Below, one piece after another: positions 60,495 through 64,000 of a stretch of 64,000 nt of DNA. Under the pieces are notes generated by a model. The model had not been told where the DNA came from and searched no databases. It worked only from the letters and a program-made list of their open reading frames with translations. Within the stretch, counting starts at the first letter, position 1, and each line of letters starts with the position of its first letter. This DNA comes from Mucilaginibacter saanensis (lineage in GTDB: Bacteria > Bacteroidota > Bacteroidia > Sphingobacteriales > Sphingobacteriaceae), in assembly GCF_014200575.1 (NCBI RefSeq), contig NZ_JACHBZ010000014.1, positions 62,001 through 126,000 on the forward strand, in the 5' to 3' direction. The translations under genes and the position numbers were made by a program.

Positions 60495-61877
60495 ATGGCT
60501 AAAATTTTAATTATTGATGATGAGCGGTCTATCCGTAACACGTTACGCGAGATCCTGGAGTATGAAGATTATGATGTTGAAGATGTAGACAATGGTGTTG
60601 ACGGATTACAATTAATAGAAAAAAAGGATTACGACCTGGTATTGTGCGATATTAAAATGAATCGTATGGACGGCATGGAAGTGCTGACCGAAGGCCTGGC
60701 AATTAAACCCGACCTACCATTTATCATGATATCTGGCCATGGCACTGTTGAAACCGCCATCGAAGCCAGCAAAAAAGGGGCATTTGACTTTATATCAAAA
60801 CCACCCGATCTAAACCGCTTACTGATTACCGTACGCAACGCACTTGACAGGGGAAGCCTGGTTGTTGAGGCCAAAGTATTAAAGCGTAAAGTTTCAAAAG
60901 TCCGCCCTATTTTAGGTAACTCCCAGGCCATTCTTAAAATAAAGGAAACTATTGACCGTGTGGCCCCTACCGATGCCCGTGTACTGGTTACCGGTGCCAA
61001 TGGTAGCGGTAAGGAATTGGTAGCGCGCTGGCTGCATGAAAAATCAAACCGATCAAACGCGCCGATTATTGAAGTTAACTGTGCTGCAATACCTTCAGAA
61101 CTGATAGAGAGTGAATTATTTGGGCACGAAAAAGGCTCTTTTACTTCGGCTATTAAACAGCGTATTGGCAAATTTGAATCCGCAAGCGGCGGTACGCTTT
61201 TTCTGGATGAAATTGGCGATATGAGCCAGTCGGCACAGGCTAAAGTTTTACGTGCCCTACAGGAAAACAAAATAACCCGCGTAGGTGGCGAAAAAGAGAT
61301 TGACGTTGATGTACGCGTAGTAGCGGCTACTAATAAGGACCTGCTTAAAGAAATTGAGGCTGGTAATTTCCGGATGGACCTTTACCATCGTCTTAGCGTG
61401 ATATTAATACATGTGCCCCCATTGGTTGACCGTAAAGATGATATTACCTTACTAACCCAAAGCTTTTTGGACGAAATATGTAATGAATATGGCATGCCGG
61501 TTAAAAAAATATCTGATGCAGCTTTGGATGCCCTTAAGGCCCTGCCATGGACAGGTAACATACGTGAGTTGAGAAACATGGTAGAACGCTTAATTATATT
61601 GAGCGATAAAACCATTACAGATAATGATGTGAGGGCTTTTGCCAACCCATCAGCGCCTGTAGCTGCCGGAAGTGGCGATAATAACGGAGCCCAACAAACA
61701 GACTTTGATCAGTTTAATAACTTTCAGGAATATAAGGATTTTGCCGAGCGCGAATACATTAAGTTTAAACTCGAAAAAAACAACTGGAATGTGTCAAAAA
61801 CGGCAGACGATATTGATATACAGCGCAGTCATTTATACAGCAAAATTGAAAAATTCGGTCTTAAAAGAGGTGAATAA
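60495..61877 (+). CDS. Sigma-54-type (NtrC-like) response regulator
   Basis: 460 residues. A receiver domain (phospho-acceptor D52) is followed by an AAA+ domain (Walker A 'GANGSGKE', 167-174; Walker B 'LFLDEIGDM', D238-E239) and a Fis-type HTH ('NWNVSKTADDIDIQRSHLYSKIEKF'). The GAFTGA loop that touches sigma-54 is GSFTSA here (214-219): the essential F-T is kept, and both flanking residues differ. The Bacteroidota versions I know share this variant. No kinase gene is adjacent. Confidence 0.9.
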   Translation: MAKILIIDDERSIRNTLREILEYEDYDVEDVDNGVDGLQLIEKKDYDLVLCDIKMNRMDGMEVLTEGLAIKPDLPFIMISGHGTVETAIEASKKGAFDFISKPPDLNRLLITVRNALDRGSLVVEAKVLKRKVSKVRPILGNSQAILKIKETIDRVAPTDARVLVTGANGSGKELVARWLHEKSNRSNAPIIEVNCAAIPSELIESELFGHEKGSFTSAIKQRIGKFESASGGTLFLDEIGDMSQSAQAKVLRALQENKITRVGGEKEIDVDVRVVAATNKDLLKEIEAGNFRMDLYHRLSVILIHVPPLVDRKDDITLLTQSFLDEICNEYGMPVKKISDAALDALKALPWTGNIRELRNMVERLIILSDKTITDNDVRAFANPSAPVAAGSGDNNGAQQTDFDQFNNFQEYKDFAEREYIKFKLEKNNWNVSKTADDIDIQRSHLYSKIEKFGLKRGE

Positions 61878-61898
61878 TAGCTTGCAAAACATGTAAAC

Positions 61899-61935
61899 AA
61901 AAGCGCCTTGTAGAAACAGGCGCTTTTATTATTTA
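61899..61935 (+). terminator. Intrinsic terminator of the NtrC-like gene
   Basis: AAAAGCGCCT (61899-61908) pairs with AGGCGCTTTT (61918-61927) across 9 nt, then ATTATTTAG. Confidence 0.8.
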
Positions 61936-61971
61936 GTTATATTACTTACCATTGTATAAACTAAATCTCAC

Positions 61972-62433
61972 ATGAAATTAATCCCTCTTGCTTTAATTTG
62001 TACACTGGCAGTTACATCCTGTTCTCAAAAACAAACCACCACCGAACAAAAATCCAATCAACCACTTATTGGCAGCTGGCACCTGATATCAAGTAAAAGT
62101 ATTACCAAAGGCGACACCGTGGTTACCACCCCGCCTAAAGACCAGGAAATGGTGAAAATATTTAATGGTACTGACTTTGCTTTTTTTACACATGATTTAA
62201 AAAAGGGGAAGGCCGCAAACCCGGTTTTTGATTCAGGAGCAGGCACCTACACCCTGGTTGACAGCAATTATGCTGAGCATTTGGCCTATTGCAACTATCG
62301 CGACTGGGAAAACCGCGATTTTAAATTTACTGTAAAGTTCAATCACGACACCCTTGTTCAGCGCGGCATTGAAAAAATAGATAGTCTGAAAATTAACCAT
62401 GAGATCATTGAAACTTACGTAAAGCTGCGTTAA
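61972..62433 (+). CDS. Small lipoprotein of unknown function
   Basis: 153 residues. A lipoprotein signal ends at 'AVTSC' (about C16), followed by a Gln/Thr-rich linker. The compact domain begins 'LIGSWHLISSKSITKGDTVV' and has strands with the pattern of a lipocalin-like or small beta-barrel fold: 'FNGTDFAFFTHDLKKG', 'AGTYTLVDSNYAEHLAYC', 'RDFKFTVKFNHDTLVQRGI'. Similar proteins in Bacteroidota are unnamed. It is probably a one-gene unit, ahead of the glycoside hydrolase gene by 18 bp, so they may be cotranscribed. Confidence 0.72.
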   Translation: MKLIPLALICTLAVTSCSQKQTTTEQKSNQPLIGSWHLISSKSITKGDTVVTTPPKDQEMVKIFNGTDFAFFTHDLKKGKAANPVFDSGAGTYTLVDSNYAEHLAYCNYRDWENRDFKFTVKFNHDTLVQRGIEKIDSLKINHEIIETYVKLR

Positions 62434-62451
62434 GGTAACTAATATATAAAC

Positions 62452-64000
62452 ATGGCATTTCCGCGTAAGTTTCTAATTCTGCTGACAAGCACAACTTTGT
62501 TTTTTAATAACTGTAAACCTGCTAATAAGATAAAATCATCAGGCAATGTTAACACAAGCAAAGATGGTATTGCTATCACTAAGGATACGTTAAACACTAA
62601 CGCTGTACCGGCAAATTCAATACCGTTAAAAAACATGTTTGGCATCAATGCCTACGAATGGAACTTTTTGCAGGATCCGGCCAACCCAAATCTTAAAAGT
62701 CATATTTATGAGTCCAATATGGCTATCATAAAGGCGTTCAGTTCTGTCAGGCATTATATGAACTGGAACAAACTGGAAAACACCAAAGGAAATTACACTT
62801 ACAACCCCACAAATAACGGCAGCTGGGACTACGACCTGATATATACCCGATGCAAACAGGACGGCATTATGGTATTAGCTGATTTAAAGAACTGCCCTAC
62901 CTGGCTGGCGAACACATATCCAACTGATGTACAGGACAATGAAAATGTTCCCGCACCTTACGGCTTAAGTAAAAGCCTGCCCTCCAGCTACGCTGATCAG
63001 GCACGTACGGCTTTTCAGTTTGCCGCCAGATACGGTTATAATGCTGCTGTTAACAAAGCCCTGGTTAAGGTAGACAGCCGCCCCCGCTGGGCAAATGACC
63101 AGCCCAATGTGGTCAAAATTGGCATGGGGCTTATTAAATATATTGAATGCGATAACGAACGCGACAAATGGTGGAAAAGTACTGCAACCCAGCAAACTCC
63201 TGAAGAATATGCGGCAAACCTATCGGCATTTTATGATGGTGATAAAGGTAAATTGGGTAACAATGCGGGCGTTAAAATTGCCGATCCGGGTATGCAGGTA
63301 GTTATAGGCGGGCTGGCCACATGCGATGTAAACTGGGTTAAAAGAATCGTGGCCTGGTGCGCAAAAAATCGTGGCTATAAGGCAAATGGCAACGTAAACC
63401 TTTGTTTTGATGTAATTAATTACCATTATTATAATAACGACGGCGATATACTAACCCATGCAAAACCATCAACAGGTGTAGCACCCGAACTATCAATGGC
63501 GGGCAGTATTGCCGATACGTTTGTAAAGTATGCTCATACACTACCCCAACATCCCGAGGTTTGGGTAACAGAAACCGGGTATGATATTAACCAGGGCAGT
63601 TACCAAAAGGCTATAGCTATTGGCAGTAAATCAGCAATGGACACGCAAGGCGACTGGATATTAAGAACATCTTTATTGTATATCAGGCATGGTATAAAAA
63701 GGGTGTTTTTTTATCAGCTACTTGATGATACCCCGAATGCTGAGGTACAATACGCAACATCTGGTGTAGCAGAAAATACAAAGCGAAGACCAGCGGCTGA
63801 TTTTGTATTGCAAACAAATACATTAATGGGCTGCTATACGTATAAAGCCACCATCAATGCAGAGCCGTTGGTTGACAAGTACGTTTCTGGTACAAAATCA
63901 ATGTACGTTTTAACCATACCAGATCAAACAGGACGAACCGGAATTTATACCATCAAGCTCGGCACGGCAAAAGCAAATATTTATACCTTAAAGGCTGGCG
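62452..64000 (+). CDS. Lipoprotein glycoside hydrolase (TIM barrel), 3' end cut by the window
   Basis: The ATG at 62452 opens 516 codons without a stop up to the right edge. The start (MAFPRKFLILLTSTTLFFNNC) ends in a lipobox-like NNC, so it is probably a surface lipoprotein. The barrel contains 'KNMFGINAYEWNFL', 'YIECDNERDKWWK' (E236, likely acid/base in N-E), and 'PEVWVTETGYDINQG' (E374, likely nucleophile). It resembles endoglycosidases of clan A (GH39/GH5-like). The exact family and the C-terminal end cannot be given. It lies 18 bp downstream of the small lipoprotein gene. Confidence 0.82.
   Translation, partial: MAFPRKFLILLTSTTLFFNNCKPANKIKSSGNVNTSKDGIAITKDTLNTNAVPANSIPLKNMFGINAYEWNFLQDPANPNLKSHIYESNMAIIKAFSSVRHYMNWNKLENTKGNYTYNPTNNGSWDYDLIYTRCKQDGIMVLADLKNCPTWLANTYPTDVQDNENVPAPYGLSKSLPSSYADQARTAFQFAARYGYNAAVNKALVKVDSRPRWANDQPNVVKIGMGLIKYIECDNERDKWWKSTATQQTPEEYAANLSAFYDGDKGKLGNNAGVKIADPGMQVVIGGLATCDVNWVKRIVAWCAKNRGYKANGNVNLCFDVINYHYYNNDGDILTHAKPSTGVAPELSMAGSIADTFVKYAHTLPQHPEVWVTETGYDINQGSYQKAIAIGSKSAMDTQGDWILRTSLLYIRHGIKRVFFYQLLDDTPNAEVQYATSGVAENTKRRPAADFVLQTNTLMGCYTYKATINAEPLVDKYVSGTKSMYVLTIPDQTGRTGIYTIKLGTAKANIYTLKAG

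Noticed and set aside
60629..61270. 213-codon minus-strand frame
   Set aside because: Antisense to the conserved AAA+ domain of the NtrC-like regulator; no independent signals.
1..64000. tRNA genes, CRISPR arrays, prophage or insertion sequences
   Set aside because: No cloverleaf-like segments, no regular direct repeats with spacers, and no transposase or phage gene were seen by eye; a program scan would be needed to exclude a tRNA fully.

Overview
The window looks like chromosomal DNA from a soil or plant-associated Bacteroidota species of the Sphingobacteriaceae (Mucilaginibacter/Pedobacter-like). The evidence is the protein style (small signal-peptide proteins ending in AQ, DUF2851+PspC, SCO/cytochrome c lipoproteins, multi-PAS kinases, glycoside hydrolases), the Bacteroidota -7 promoter box TAnnTTTG ahead of several genes, and the AT-rich intergenic DNA. 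Most genes are ordinary core or niche genes in short operons on both strands. I see no tRNA, rRNA, CRISPR array, insertion sequence or prophage.

Layout. The left edge (1-216) cuts through the start of a DUF4255/Pvc16-type gene, so part of an extracellular contractile injection system probably lies just outside. 717-10218 holds a beta-propeller phosphoesterase with an outer-membrane-like partner, an AlkZ-like winged-helix protein, an AhpD-like protein, a PNPOx-fold/AraC pair, an Fpg/Nei glycosylase without its zinc-finger cysteines, and small genes. 10304-18896 holds housekeeping genes: class II FBP aldolase, accD, cysteine desulfurase, glmM (TTG start), a PAP2/ZIP pair and an M20 peptidase. 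19035-26721 holds a KgtP-like transporter, DUF2851/PspC, HAD/CAT, GNAT, cupin and a CbpA/CbpM chaperone pair.

The most distinctive region is 26730-39251. It has a multi-PAS protein whose histidine-kinase part stops after the phospho-acceptor helix, then a tightly packed minus-strand operon kaiC-kaiB-kaiB-histidine kinase. Divergent from it is a second block: a 1000-residue six-PAS histidine kinase, a single-domain response regulator, a PA2169-type four-helix-bundle protein and a small possible winged-helix protein. No kaiA is present. This looks like a KaiBC clock or stress timer coupled to two-component signalling, with KaiC sites aligning to the cyanobacterial phosphosites.

39255-52640 holds hypothetical proteins, HAD and MBL hydrolases, PIN-PhoH, a divergent HxlR/azoreductase pair with a clear operator, the paired radical-SAM/TIGR03915 DNA-repair genes, Ohr, a secreted glycoside hydrolase, Hsp20, a thioesterase, GlcD-like oxidase and FolB. 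52882-64000 holds an acyl-CoA dehydrogenase, a TPR sensor histidine kinase split by one in-frame TAG, a GH1 beta-glucosidase, DinB, a lipoprotein/SCO/cytochrome c operon, the RNase P RNA gene, an NtrC-type regulator, and a secreted glycoside hydrolase running off the right edge. Two gene-free stretches (about 41.3 kb and 44.9-45.2 kb) end in clear intrinsic terminators and may encode small RNAs.
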